NCBI GenBank assembly: GCA_963738665.1
Contig: CAVTXL010000001.1
Coordinates: 93,099 to 157,098, forward strand
Reading direction: 5' to 3'
Length of the DNA: 64,000 nucleotides
DNA from: JABDGM01 sp963738665
GTDB taxonomy: Bacteria > Planctomycetota > Planctomycetia > Pirellulales > Lacipirellulaceae
Shown: one piece after another, positions 16,428 to 25,448 of the stretch
How positions within the stretch are numbered: position 1 is the stretch's first letter
Layout of the letters: each line of letters opens with the position of its first letter
Notes under the pieces: generated by a model
Told to the model about the DNA's origin: nothing
Seen by the model: only the letters and a program-made list of their open reading frames with translations
Database searches by the model: none
Program-made: the position numbers and the translations under genes

Positions 16428-16679
16428 ATGAGCAAAAATCGACTCTCACAGGAACGAAAAACGGCCGCGCTGCTAGGTTTGGCTTTCGACGCCGCGGACG
16501 GACACAGCCGGATCACCCGTGGGCCAAATTTCTTCCTGGCAGGCGGTTCGGAAGAAACTCACGGCCTGATGCGCGAGACGATTCTCAAAGTCAATGAGCA
16601 GCTCGAAGCCCGGGGGCTGGCGCTCTCTGACGTTTCCGTCGACGAGTTACGCGAGTTGCTCAATGACGTGCAGCCGTAA
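16428..16679 (+). CDS. Small conserved-looking protein of unknown function
   Basis: The 83-residue frame (MSKNRLSQERKTAALLGLAF..) is hydrophilic with a helical end (VNEQLEARGLALSDVSVDEL). An earlier in-frame ATG at 16392 exists, but the listed start gives a more natural N-terminus. No domain is recognised. It ends overlapping the 3' end of the convergent gene by 20 bases. Confidence 0.5.
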   Translation: MSKNRLSQERKTAALLGLAFDAADGHSRITRGPNFFLAGGSEETHGLMRETILKVNEQLEARGLALSDVSVDELRELLNDVQP

Positions 16680-17277
16680 GGTAGCCGATCGCTTCCGCGG
16701 TCGGCGGTGGCGCGATCGGGAGACCGGCCACAGCGTGGGTCACGAGATTGGCCGCAAGGTCTGGTGGCGCGATCGAGAGATCGGCCACGACTGCGACGGG
16801 CGGAGTGGCGAGCGGGGCCACCTGGGGGAACGATGTCTTTTGGTATCCCAGGCCCCGAAGCACTTCGAGCACCTCGCTGCAGGTGGGGAACATGCGGCCG
16901 CTCTTCCGCTTGTAGTCATCGATTGCGTTCATGAACTCAACTTCGTCGTCTGTGTAATCGCGCTCGCAGGTGGTCGGGTCAATCTGCCGGCGGCGATTGA
17001 CTTTTTTGCGGCGCTCTAGCTTGGGCGCGGTGGCCGCTTCTCCTACAGGGGCCGTCAGGTCGTCCGGCACCGTCGCATCGCCGCGTCGGCGGTCAATGGT
17101 GACTTCGCGGTCGCCAACGGCAAGTGGGCGACTCTGGGACTTTCTAGCGGGGACAGACGGATGGTCCTTTTTGCTGGCGGTGCGCGAGCGTGGCGCGGCT
17201 TTGGCCGAGCGGGCCGGGGCCTTTGCGGTGGATCTACGTGCTTTTCCGGTTTTGCGGGAAGAGGTGCGTTGGGCCAC
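16660..17277 (-). CDS. Lys/Ala-rich N-tail protein with a conserved central block, unknown function
   Basis: The first 60 residues are basic and low in complexity (KAPARSAKAAPRSRTASKK). A central block around residues 98-150 (RRQIDPTTCERDYTDDEVEF, then YKRKSGRMFPTCSEVLEVLR) looks conserved, and I associate it with planctomycete proteins. The C-terminal part contains two copies of a 12-residue repeat (VADLSIAPPDLA and VAGLPIAPPPTA) from a duplicated stretch at 16700-16800. The basic tail suggests nucleic-acid association, which is inference. Confidence 0.6.
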   Translation of the reverse strand: MAQRTSSRKTGKARRSTAKAPARSAKAAPRSRTASKKDHPSVPARKSQSRPLAVGDREVTIDRRRGDATVPDDLTAPVGEAATAPKLERRKKVNRRRQIDPTTCERDYTDDEVEFMNAIDDYKRKSGRMFPTCSEVLEVLRGLGYQKTSFPQVAPLATPPVAVVADLSIAPPDLAANLVTHAVAGLPIAPPPTAEAIGYLTAARH

Positions 17278-17591
17278 GGGCGAATTCCTTCTGGCAAGGT
17301 GGGTGATTTTTGCGGATGTGGAAAAATGACATCAATGACGAAAAAATCCATCGGATTCCGGCCCACGCTGAATAAAACGATTGAAAAAAATGGGCGATTT
17401 GCGCAAACATTATGAATCGGGCGATTTTAGCGGGTCGTCGGTCGAGCCCATCGGCCGCCGGCGGCGGGTTGGGGGGTTGATCCTGCCTTGCCGCCCCAGC
17501 GGGTGATTGGTAACGTACCCCGCTTGAAATTGGGGCTGCCACCGCCGTTCGACACAGGCCAGCGCCAATCTCTCTCCTCACGTCCTGCGTT
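17278..17591. other. 314-base divergent intergenic region
   Basis: This AT-richer region between a minus-strand gene and the TPR lipoprotein contains A/T-rich runs around 17330-17420, suitable for promoters. I see no defined operator, RNA or repeat. Confidence 0.4.
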
Positions 17592-18371
17592 TTGGGAATA
17601 ACCAAAGTGTTTCCACCACCGAAATGCCAACGTCGCCCGGACCGCGCCCGCCGACACCGGTTGTCACGCGGCTTGTTCGTCTTTGTCGTGCTGCTCAGCG
17701 GATGCGGCAGCTTCGCGTCGCAGTCGTCGAATGTGGAAGGAGTTCGCCTCTATCAGCAGGGCAACTACCAAGGCGCTAGTGAGCATTTCCAACGAGCCAT
17801 CGCCCAAGATCCGAAATCAGCGGAGGGTTATTACAACCTGGCCGCGTCCTTGTACAAATCGGGCACGCTTTACCACCGGCCCGACGACTTGAAGCAAGCC
17901 GAGACGCTCTACAACCAATGCCTGGAACGGAACCCGAACGACGTCGAGTGCCATCGCGCACTGGCCGTGCTGCTCACGGAAACGGGCAGGCAGGAAGAGG
18001 CGTTTCGGCTAATGAACAATTGGGCCTCCGCCAGCCCGCAACTGGCCGAGCCCAAGGTCGAGCTCGCGCGGCTCTTGGAAGAAACTGGCCAGCCCGAGCA
18101 GGCCAAGGCCCAGCTCGTCAACGCGCTGACGGTCGAGCCGAACAACGCCCGCGCACTCACCGCGCTGGGGCGGCTTCGCGACCAGGCCGGTGAGACGGAA
18201 CAAGCGATGGTCAATTACCAGCGCTCGCTGGCTCTTAATCGCTATCAGCCCGAGGTGGCTGCCCGCATGGCCCAGTTGCAAAGCGCGGCCGTGGCGGCAT
18301 CTGCCCCCGCAGTGGCAGCCGTACCAGCGATGTCCGTGCCGCCTAGCAATTGGCAACCCGTGGTGCGTTGA
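17592..18371 (+). CDS. TPR-repeat lipoprotein
   Basis: The N-terminus has a basic region, a hydrophobic segment and a lipobox (LFVFVVLLSGC, Cys38), so the protein should be lipid-anchored outside the cytoplasm. It is followed by five or six tetratricopeptide-like repeats, for example GVRLYQQGNYQGASEHFQRA, KSAEGYYNLAASLYKSG, DDLKQAETLYNQCLERNP and NNARALTALGRLRDQAG. TPR arrays mediate protein contacts; the partner is unknown. The last 40 residues are Ala/Val/Pro-rich. The frame is intact. Confidence 0.82.
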   Translation: MGITKVFPPPKCQRRPDRARRHRLSRGLFVFVVLLSGCGSFASQSSNVEGVRLYQQGNYQGASEHFQRAIAQDPKSAEGYYNLAASLYKSGTLYHRPDDLKQAETLYNQCLERNPNDVECHRALAVLLTETGRQEEAFRLMNNWASASPQLAEPKVELARLLEETGQPEQAKAQLVNALTVEPNNARALTALGRLRDQAGETEQAMVNYQRSLALNRYQPEVAARMAQLQSAAVAASAPAVAAVPAMSVPPSNWQPVVR

Positions 18372-18384
18372 AACGCAAAGCGCG

Positions 18385-18415
18385 ACTCGTTCCCCCGCCA
18401 AGCGTGGGAACGAGT
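18385..18415. terminator. Perfect 10-bp hairpin between convergent genes
   Basis: ACTCGTTCCC (18385-18394) and GGGAACGAGT (18406-18415) pair perfectly around an 11-base loop, in the gap between the TPR lipoprotein (plus) and the DJ-1 gene (minus). The position suits a bidirectional terminator, although there is no T-run. It also resembles a dispersed repeat. Confidence 0.6.
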
Positions 18416-18437
18416 GCCATTGGCGTTGGCGATCATG

Positions 18438-18980
18438 TCACGTCGGAATTGCCGACAGTGCCCCGATAATTGCTCGGCAGAATTCGGGCAGGTCGTCGGG
18501 CTTGCGGCTGCTGACGAAGTGACGATCAACGACGACCGGCGCGTCCTGCCAAATCGCGCCCGCATTCACCAGGTCATCTTTGATTCCCGGCGAACCGGTC
18601 ACACGCACGCCGCGGTACACGCCGGCCGAAATCGGGATCCAGCCGCCGTGGCAGATTGCCGCCACTAACTTGTTACTTTTCGCAAAGTCGCGGACGAGCT
18701 GCTTCACTTTTTCATCGCGGCGGAGCCTATCGGGCATGAAGCCGCCCGGAATCACCAGGCCGTGAAAATCGGCGCATTCCATCAGCGGAATCGCCGTGTC
18801 GGAGCGGCACGGATAGCCATGCTTGCCGCGGTAGAGCTTCTCCGCGTCGGGACCGGCCGCGATGACATGCGCGCCCGCCTCAGTGAGTCGCAGTTTCGGG
18901 TACCACAATTCCAAATCTTCGTATTCATCGCCGACGAACATCAGCAGCCGCAGATCGGCCAGGGGCTTATTGGCTGACAT
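18438..18980 (-). CDS. DJ-1/PfpI family protein
   Basis: This 180-residue class I glutamine-amidotransferase-like protein has the nucleophile elbow VAAICHGGW (Cys), preceded by FHGLVIPGGFMPDRLRRD and YEDLELWYPKLRLTEAG. The family contains deglycases, general-stress proteins and peptidase-like members; the exact activity cannot be assigned. The start at the ATG 18978-18980 (MSANKP) follows the family's normal N-terminus, although the frame is open much further upstream into the next gene. It lies 44 bases downstream of the glycosyltransferase on the same strand. Confidence 0.88.
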   Translation of the reverse strand: MSANKPLADLRLLMFVGDEYEDLELWYPKLRLTEAGAHVIAAGPDAEKLYRGKHGYPCRSDTAIPLMECADFHGLVIPGGFMPDRLRRDEKVKQLVRDFAKSNKLVAAICHGGWIPISAGVYRGVRVTGSPGIKDDLVNAGAIWQDAPVVVDRHFVSSRKPDDLPEFCRAIIGALSAIPT

Positions 18981-19024
18981 GGCTGGGCTCCTGTGGAAGT
19001 GCAAGTTGAACGTCCCAAATCGTT

Positions 19025-20293
19025 CTACCGCGCTGTGGACGTTGCGGCCAGCCGTTCTAGTTCGACACAGGCGGAGTCTAGTGCCATCCGGCCGTTGCAC
19101 ATCACAGCGTACTTGCGGCCGTTCGCCGCGATCTGTGGCGAACTCAGGACTCGAGCGAGAATCCCGGCAAACGCCGGGCCATTCGACTTTTTGACGGGCA
19201 GCTCCTCGGCCACGCCCAATCGCACCAGCCGCCGCGCATTGTCGAATTGATCGAACGACATCGGCCGCACGACCTGTGGCACGGCGGCCGCCAGCGCCTG
19301 GGCACACGTGCCGATGCCGCCGTGATGCACGAGCGCGGCCATGCGGGGCAACACGCGGCTGAGCGGCAGAAAGCCGAAATGGCGCACGCCGTCCGGCAGA
19401 TTTGGCGGCAGTTGATGATCGTACTTGGTGAGCAGCAGGCCGCGGCGGCCAAGGATCTGGCAGGCTTCCACTGCGGCGGCGAAGAAAGAATGAGCGGCCC
19501 GGTTTGCCGAGCCAGGCGAGAAAGCGATGGGCGGATCGTCGGCAGTGAGAAACTCGTGAACAACAGCTGGCAGAAGGGGGGCCGTCGCCGGCGTATCCCA
19601 CAAGGGGAAGCCGGCCATTTTCGTGTTGGCCGGCCAATCGGGCTGGCGCGGGCCGAACCATTCCGGGAAGAGCCCCAGCACAAGGTCGGCGCGATGAAGC
19701 CACTGGGCAAAAATGTGCTTCACGGGTGCGAGGCCCGCATCGCGCCGCAGCTCATTGAGGGGCCCGCCGAGAATCCGCCGGATGAAAAGCATGTCGGAAA
19801 GCCAGTATTGCGCGTGTTTGAGCCACTTCGGCGTCCCGGGCCCGACGAGCGCCCCTTTCAGACGCGGCGAATCGTACACGCTCCACAGCATGGAGGGCGC
19901 TAGATCGATGGCGGCCAGCGGCGCGTGCAGCTTTTCGGCGGCCACGCGCGTGCCCAGATCGAGCGGATGGGCGCCGAACACGGTTTCGCCCGTCGCGTAG
20001 TGGGCCAGGGCCAGTTCATAAAGCGGCCGCGCCAGGCCGCCGGCCGCGTGCCGCAGGGCCAGGGCGGGCCCGCGCAGTGGGTGCCACAAGTCGGGGTGCT
20101 GCGACAGCTCGATGTATTGCTGGCGGGTGCCGACCGGCAAGAACTCGACGCCGCCACTCGTCGCGACATCGGCGAAATACGGATTGGCGATCACCTGCAC
20201 GCGGTGGCCCCGCGCCGCAAGCGCACTACCCAGCCCGACGAGCGGATGCACGTCGCCATAGCTGCCGAGCGCGGACAAAATGAAATGAGGCAT
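19025..20293 (-). CDS. UGT-like glycosyltransferase (GT1 family)
   Basis: This 422-residue GT-B-fold enzyme is related to sterol/macrolide glycosyltransferases. The N-terminal acceptor domain starts HFILSALGSYGDVHPLVGLG. The C-terminal donor-binding domain shows IAFSPGSANRAAHSFF, FGFLPLSRVLPRMAALVHHG and GIGTCAQALAAAVPQVVRPM. The start is set at MPHFILSA (20291-20293), where the family begins. The sugar donor is probably a UDP- or dTDP-sugar; the acceptor is unknown. The frame is intact. Confidence 0.88.
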   Translation of the reverse strand: MPHFILSALGSYGDVHPLVGLGSALAARGHRVQVIANPYFADVATSGGVEFLPVGTRQQYIELSQHPDLWHPLRGPALALRHAAGGLARPLYELALAHYATGETVFGAHPLDLGTRVAAEKLHAPLAAIDLAPSMLWSVYDSPRLKGALVGPGTPKWLKHAQYWLSDMLFIRRILGGPLNELRRDAGLAPVKHIFAQWLHRADLVLGLFPEWFGPRQPDWPANTKMAGFPLWDTPATAPLLPAVVHEFLTADDPPIAFSPGSANRAAHSFFAAAVEACQILGRRGLLLTKYDHQLPPNLPDGVRHFGFLPLSRVLPRMAALVHHGGIGTCAQALAAAVPQVVRPMSFDQFDNARRLVRLGVAEELPVKKSNGPAFAGILARVLSSPQIAANGRKYAVMCNGRMALDSACVELERLAATSTAR

Positions 20294-20461
20294 AGCAAAT
20301 GGTACTGGGCGGGCCACAGGGCCGCAATTGCCGGCCGCGGTCTTGATCGGCCGCAATTTAGGGACAGAATCGGCTTGCGAACCGCACGGTCGGCAACTAG
20401 ATTGCGAGGCAAGTTTTGACGGCGACGAACACGAGCTCACTCTCTTGGGGAATTTCAATCG

Positions 20462-21289
20462 ATGAAGATCTATCGCACAAAGCGCGGCGCTGTGGTTGCC
20501 AGCGATGAGAAAGCCGTCCGCCTGGAGGACGGTTGGGACGCATTGCTGAATCGCAAGAATTTGTCCACCTATTTGGCGAAAGCAGTTAAGACCGGCGCGG
20601 GAATTCGGTTCAACGCCGATACGGCCGCCCTCGCGGCGCCGATCGGCTCACAGGAAGTCTGGGCGGCCGGCGTTACGTACTACCGCAGCCGCGACGCCCG
20701 CATGGAGGAATCGAAAGCGGCCGGCGGGGGCGACTTCTACGCCCGCGTCTACGAAGCCGATCGGCCGGAGATTTTCTTCAAAGCGACGCCGCACCGCGTC
20801 GTCGGGCACGGCGGCAAGGTGCGAATCCGTAAAGATTCAAAGTGGGACGTGCCCGAACCGGAACTGGCCGTCGTCGTCAATGCGTCCGGAAAGATTGTCG
20901 GCTGGACGATCTGCAACGACATGAGTTCACGCGACATCGAGGGCGAAAACCCGCTCTACCTGCCACAAGCCAAAGTGTACGACCAATGCTGTGCCCTCGG
21001 GCCGGGCATCCTCGTTGCGGCCGAAATGCCGGCGCCGTCGACCGAGATCGAATTGGAAATTGTCCGCAAGGGAAAGATCGCGTTCTCGGGCAAGACGGCC
21101 CTCGATCGCCTGAAGCGCTCGCCCCAGTCGCTGGTCGATTGGCTGCTCCGCGACAACAGCTTTCCAGCCGGTTTCTTCTTGTCGACCGGCACCGGGATCG
21201 TGCCGTCAGACAGCTTCACGCTCAAATCGAGCGACGAGATTCGCATCACCATTGGACCGATAGGCACATTGGCGAACACCGTGGCCTAA
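20462..21289 (+). CDS. Fumarylacetoacetate hydrolase family protein
   Basis: The 275 residues fit the FAH fold used by fumarylacetoacetases, 2-keto-3-deoxy-arabonate dehydratases and related enzymes acting on short keto-acids. Metal-ligand and core segments: VWAAGVTYYRSRDARMEE, EIFFKATPHRVVGHG, DVPEPELAVVVNASG, ICNDMSSRDIEGENPLYLPQ and FLSTGTGIVPSDSFTL. The substrate is not deducible; the ARMEES segment resembles sugar-acid dehydratase members. It is divergent from the glycosyltransferase with a 168-base gap. Confidence 0.88.
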   Translation: MKIYRTKRGAVVASDEKAVRLEDGWDALLNRKNLSTYLAKAVKTGAGIRFNADTAALAAPIGSQEVWAAGVTYYRSRDARMEESKAAGGGDFYARVYEADRPEIFFKATPHRVVGHGGKVRIRKDSKWDVPEPELAVVVNASGKIVGWTICNDMSSRDIEGENPLYLPQAKVYDQCCALGPGILVAAEMPAPSTEIELEIVRKGKIAFSGKTALDRLKRSPQSLVDWLLRDNSFPAGFFLSTGTGIVPSDSFTLKSSDEIRITIGPIGTLANTVA

Positions 21290-21567
21290 CCGCCCGGAAA
21301 CCCCGTGGCTCACGACGTCGGTTGCGAACGATTGAATTCGTCTCGCCAGCGAGATGAATTCCGTTCGCGGAGCGAGCGGATTAGTGGTTTTCGGCCGTTC
21401 CGGCCAATGTCCAAGATCGTGGGCCGCCGGGCCAATAACGGTCGGCCGCCGGGGGCTACCCGCCGCCGCCCGACAGAGGAGAGCGATTGCGAAACTGGGC
21501 GACTCCGTCGACAATGAAAAGCGCAATGCGATCGCTACCTCCAGCGCGTGAGTCGGGGCCATCGCCG

Positions 21568-21880
21568 ATGCCGAAGCGCGGCGAACTCGGTCGACGTCCG
21601 GACGCGCCATTCGGAACGGTCTACGATGACTTGCCGTTTTCCGGCGAGGGCGAGAAGAAAGTCGTGCCGCCGCCTGTGGAAGTCCCCGGCTTTCCCCGGC
21701 GGTTTTCGCTGGTGCACCTGTTCGGAGTAACGACCGGTGTAGCCCTGTTCTGCACGCTGGCCAACTGGATGGGCGGAATCGTCGGCGCTGCGGCTGGCCC
21801 TGTTGCTCGTCGCGATCGGCATCTGCTTGTACGCCAAAGCGGCCGCGCAAGATTATCCTGCTCCTTGGGAGAAGAGATAG
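21568..21880 (+). CDS. Small membrane protein, related to the next gene (one frameshift)
   Basis: The segment TVYDDLPFSGEGEKKVVPPP followed by GFPRRFSLVHLFGVTTGVAL resembles IYDDVPFQGRVPSEIEPLTA / FRFQFSLRQVFIGMTIAAVA in the next gene, so the two are paralogous in part. After WMGGIVGAAA the frame changes near 21785 and continues LALLLVAIGICLYAKAAA to a stop at 21878-21880, forming a second hydrophobic helix. The start at 21568 (MPKRGELG) is uncertain. Function is unknown. Confidence 0.55.
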
Positions 21881-21911
21881 GGCTCGGGCCTGCAAGATAA
21901 AAGCTGTCGCC

Positions 21912-22718
21912 ATGAACAATGTTGATCGAGACAAGATCTACGGGCGCGACGTCGACGACTCGACCGACGAAGAGCTCGAAGTCGAACCGCCGGACAGCGA
22001 TGTGCTGGCGCACCAAAAGCGCGCCGCCGAAGAGCGCGTCAAACTGGCCGAGATGTCGATCGACGTCGACGAAGTCTACCGCGAGTTGGACCACCGCGAC
22101 GCCCCTGCCCTGCCCTTCAAGCTGCCTGACAAACTCGGGTTTCGCTTTCAGATAAAGCACATGCTAATCGCCACGGCCGTGCTGGCCATGCTGCTGACAA
22201 TGTGGCGGCTGGGCGTTTTGGTGAACGTGGTGGGCGTCCTCATACTGTCGGCGATGGCCGCCGCTGTTGCTTACACTGAATTGAAAGAGCAGCAGCGCTG
22301 TGCGGAAGCCGAGCGGCGGTGGCAGGAAAAGTTGGAGCGGCGGCGGCGGTACTTCGAAGAATCGAACCGCGCGCGGACGCGCAAGCCGGGCAGTCCTGCG
22401 TCGATTTACGACGATGTGCCGTTCCAGGGGCGGGTACCGTCCGAGATCGAGCCGCTCACCGCGCCGCCGTTTCGGTTCCAGTTTTCACTGCGACAAGTTT
22501 TCATCGGCATGACGATTGCCGCCGTTGCTTTTGGATTGATTCACCTATTGGGCAGCGCGAGCGTCGTCGCGATGATCTTGGGAATGATCGCTTTGGGGGG
22601 ATTGGTGGCGCACGCCTTCGGCGCGCGGCCGCCGCAAGCGGTCGTCATGGCCTGGTGGCTCGTGCTCGTGATGTACGTCCTCCTGGGCCTGGCAACTGAG
22701 TTCGGCAATCTGTTTTAG
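21912..22718 (+). CDS. Integral membrane protein, unknown function
   Basis: This 268-residue protein has an acidic N-terminus, two helices near residues 78-115 (HMLIATAVLAMLLTMW, VLVNVVGVLILSAMAA), a charged coiled-coil-like stretch (ERRWQEKLERRRRYFEESNR), the YDDVPF block shared with the upstream gene, and three or four helices at the end (FIGMTIAAVAFGLIHLLG, VVAMILGMIALGGLVA, VMAWWLVLVMYVLLGLA). It lies 31 bases after the upstream paralogue, suggesting a two- or three-gene unit. Confidence 0.65.
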   Translation: MNNVDRDKIYGRDVDDSTDEELEVEPPDSDVLAHQKRAAEERVKLAEMSIDVDEVYRELDHRDAPALPFKLPDKLGFRFQIKHMLIATAVLAMLLTMWRLGVLVNVVGVLILSAMAAAVAYTELKEQQRCAEAERRWQEKLERRRRYFEESNRARTRKPGSPASIYDDVPFQGRVPSEIEPLTAPPFRFQFSLRQVFIGMTIAAVAFGLIHLLGSASVVAMILGMIALGGLVAHAFGARPPQAVVMAWWLVLVMYVLLGLATEFGNLF

Positions 22719-22750
22719 CACGTTGAGCGAAGACCGGTGGCGGAAACCCG

Positions 22751-23176
22751 ATGATGGACGCCCTTCTCGATTGGTTCGACGCGCATCAGGCGGTTGCGTG
22801 GGGGCTGGTCGGCGGATCGCTCGCCACGTGTGTCGTGACGCCGCTGGTGGCCGGGTGGCTGGTCGTCCGCCTGCCGGCAGATTACTTTACCGGCGAGCAT
22901 CGCGGCAAAGCCGGTTGGTGGCAGCGACGGCCCTGGCTGCGGCCGATCGTGGTCGTCGGCAAGAATCTTGCCGGGGCGCTGCTCGTCTTGGCAGGGATCG
23001 TGATGCTTGTGGCCCCTGGCCAGGGCCTGCTCACGATCGTGGCCGGCCTGCTGCTCGTCAATTTTCCGGGCAAATACCGGCTGGAGCGCTGGCTGGCCAC
23101 TCGCAAGGCGGTATGGCGGTCGATCAACTGGCTCCGCCAACGAATGCAGCGAGAACCGCTCCAGCGGCCGAGATGA
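22751..23176 (+). CDS. Putative PGPGW-type transmembrane protein
   Basis: This 141-residue protein has hydrophobic segments VAWGLVGGSLATCVVTPLVA and LAGALLVLAGIVMLVAPGQG, then LLTIVAGLLLVNFPGKYRLE. The APGQG turn between two helices followed by a basic tail (KYRLERWLATRKAVW) resembles the PGPGW small membrane family, with a changed core motif. It follows the membrane protein upstream by 32 bases. Function is unknown. Confidence 0.6.
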   Translation: MMDALLDWFDAHQAVAWGLVGGSLATCVVTPLVAGWLVVRLPADYFTGEHRGKAGWWQRRPWLRPIVVVGKNLAGALLVLAGIVMLVAPGQGLLTIVAGLLLVNFPGKYRLERWLATRKAVWRSINWLRQRMQREPLQRPR

Positions 23177-23204
23177 ACTCGCCGAGTTAGTGCATGTCGA
23201 TCAA

Positions 23205-25163
23205 TTACTTGCCCTGTTCGGCTCCACCCGGCAGCGTCGGCAAACCCGGAATTGATGCGCCCGGCGGGCCCAAGTCGCTTTCGTTTACTTTCGTTTGTGC
23301 CGCGTCGTCGGCCTTCTTTTCCTTCTTCTTGATCACCTGGTCGCGGCCGAGGCGGATCTTGGTAAAGACCTCGTTGTCGACCACAAAATACCAATCGCCG
23401 AAGCGGAGGTTGAGGTCTTTGACGTTTTCGCGGCCCTTTTTGAGTGCGGCCTGGTACGCGTCCAACTTGCGCTGGTTGTCGGCCTCGATTCGCTTGCGCT
23501 CGGCGATGATATTGTCGAGCTGGACGTCTTTTTCGGCGGGGGGTGATTGCTCCTTCTGCGCGGAGTCGGCCTTTGCTGCGGACGCATCTGCGTTCTGTCC
23601 GGTTGCCGCTGTGGCTTTCTCAGTCGTGACGGCGTCTTTGGCCGCAGCGTCACCGTTCGTCGCGTCGGCATCATCGGCTGCGGCGTTCGTCGCCTGGGCG
23701 GTCGCTTCTTGTTTTGCGCTTTCCTGTCCCTGCGACTGCGCGGCCGGGTCGGTGGGGTCTTGCGGCGATTTCGGCGATTCGGCCGCCGGCTCGCTCTGTT
23801 GCTTGACGGCCTCCTTATTTTCAGTGCTGTTGCTGGCGGGCGTTTCGCCGGTGGCCGCAGCGGCCTCGCCGTCAGCCTTCACCTCGGCACCGGCGGGCAG
23901 GGCCGGCAGCTCCTGTAGTTCGGGCTTGGGAACGGCCGCTTCGTTGAAGCGGGCCATGGCGAATAAATAGCGGTGGACGCCGTTCTTGTCGGGATCTGTT
24001 TTCTTATCGGCTTTGTCGTCGGCCTTGGCGGCCTCTTCGCCCGGCTTGGGACCTTCGCCGTCGACCTGCGCCAGCTCGCCAAAGCGGAGCACGTACTCGG
24101 TACCGTTCTTCAGCGTGACGACGACTTCGCCATCGTTGGAGATGATCTCGTCGCTGCCGTCCGCTTTGGTGGTCGGGGCAAAGCCGCGAACCATCAGATC
24201 GCGGATGGCCTCACGGTTATTGAGAAAATCCTTGCCCGCCTTGAGATCGGAGCTCAGCCCTTGCGGCTTACGGTCGACGTCGACGATCTTCAAGTCGTCC
24301 AGCGCCGTCTTCATCGCGTTCAGGCTCGCTGTGTTCAGCTCTTCATCATCGCCCAACTTGAACTCCACGTAGTCCTTCTTGTCCTTGTCAAACGCCGCCA
24401 GGCGGATGGGCTCCCACTTTGCGTCTTTGTCGCTGTAACCGAGGTTCATTTCTGAGCGACGATCCCAATCCAATTGAATGGAAATGCCGCTGCCGGTTAC
24501 GACCGGCACCAACTGCGCGGAATAGTCTTTGATGTCGACTTCCTTGATGTCAAACGCATTCAGCTTCAGCAGGTCCTTTTCGATCCAATCTTCAAATTTC
24601 GTCGACAGGTGCGTCGGGTCAAACTCAATGACGTAGACCACCGGTTGGCCGGCCGAGCGAACATAGAATCGGCCGGGCGAATCTTTCAGCTCTTTGCCGA
24701 CAATCAGGTCGACCAGCGGCTGATCCTGCACGTCGGAAACGGTAACCCGCGTGCCGACGCCCTTTTGCCCGACGTCGAGCTTGCCCAGCGGATCGATGAC
24801 GCCGAACTGCTTATGCTCGCCGGCGTTTTCGCTGGCCACGCTCAAGATTTTGCGGTCCATCAAGCCGGTGGCCGCTTCGGCCATTTGTTTCGCCGCGTCG
24901 GCCGGGTAATCTTCCTTCGAGGGGATCGTCCACAGGCCGTTCTTTTCCGCGACCTCGAACGTGCTTCGCGTGGCGGTGTCCTCGTCGACGCGCACGATCC
25001 GCAGGTGCTTGGCCTGATCGGGTGACGAGAACTTCTTGGTGAGCACTTCGCCGACGCTCGATTTGACGTCCAGGTCGGCAGACGAGGGCCGGGTCACCAA
25101 GGCCAGGCCAACGGCGGCCAGGCCGACGGTGATAAAAGCAATCGTTTTCGCGGTTTCTGACAT
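23205..25163 (-). CDS. DUF4340 domain protein
   Basis: This 652-residue protein has an N-terminal membrane anchor (TIAFITVGLAAVGLALV) and a DUF4340 region (LRIVRVDEDTATRSTFEVAE, LWTIPSKEDYPADAAKQMAE, GVIDPLGKLDVGQKGVGTRV, GRFYVRSAGQPVVYVIEFDP). DUF4340 proteins accompany GldG-type ABC transporters and probably act in the periplasm. Residues around 400-570 are Ala/Glu/Gln/Asp-rich and probably disordered; the end is Pro/Gly-rich. The start is at 25161-25163 (MSETAKT). It is the third gene after the ATPase and permease/GldG genes. Confidence 0.85.
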   Translation of the reverse strand: MSETAKTIAFITVGLAAVGLALVTRPSSADLDVKSSVGEVLTKKFSSPDQAKHLRIVRVDEDTATRSTFEVAEKNGLWTIPSKEDYPADAAKQMAEAATGLMDRKILSVASENAGEHKQFGVIDPLGKLDVGQKGVGTRVTVSDVQDQPLVDLIVGKELKDSPGRFYVRSAGQPVVYVIEFDPTHLSTKFEDWIEKDLLKLNAFDIKEVDIKDYSAQLVPVVTGSGISIQLDWDRRSEMNLGYSDKDAKWEPIRLAAFDKDKKDYVEFKLGDDEELNTASLNAMKTALDDLKIVDVDRKPQGLSSDLKAGKDFLNNREAIRDLMVRGFAPTTKADGSDEIISNDGEVVVTLKNGTEYVLRFGELAQVDGEGPKPGEEAAKADDKADKKTDPDKNGVHRYLFAMARFNEAAVPKPELQELPALPAGAEVKADGEAAAATGETPASNSTENKEAVKQQSEPAAESPKSPQDPTDPAAQSQGQESAKQEATAQATNAAADDADATNGDAAAKDAVTTEKATAATGQNADASAAKADSAQKEQSPPAEKDVQLDNIIAERKRIEADNQRKLDAYQAALKKGRENVKDLNLRFGDWYFVVDNEVFTKIRLGRDQVIKKKEKKADDAAQTKVNESDLGPPGASIPGLPTLPGGAEQGK

Positions 25164-25448
25164 ATCGCACCTCGTGCGGAAATCAATTAACAAATCCTAT
25201 TCACCACGGAGGGCACGGAGGACGCAGGGCAGACGTTAGAAACTTGAATACAGAAACACCGATTATCACTAATCGTCACTGATAAGAACCAATAAGAACT
25301 GTCAGAAGTTTTGAATCTCTCATTCTTCCTAAGATGGCTTATTTGTACTGTATTAGGGTTAACTAGCGCAAACTGGTGTTCCAGTGTAGCTCCCTCTGCG
25401 ATCCTCTCCATCTGGGCTGACTATTCCATACTTTGAAATCACGAAACG
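25164..25448. other. 285-base intergenic stretch with dispersed-repeat sequence
   Basis: It holds CACCACGGAGGGCACGGAGG (around 25203-25222), a motif resembling a common planctomycete dispersed repeat, and an AT-rich stretch at 25250-25370 that stands out from the GC-rich surroundings. It may separate the GldG and DUF4340 transcripts or contain a promoter. No gene was seen. Confidence 0.45.
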
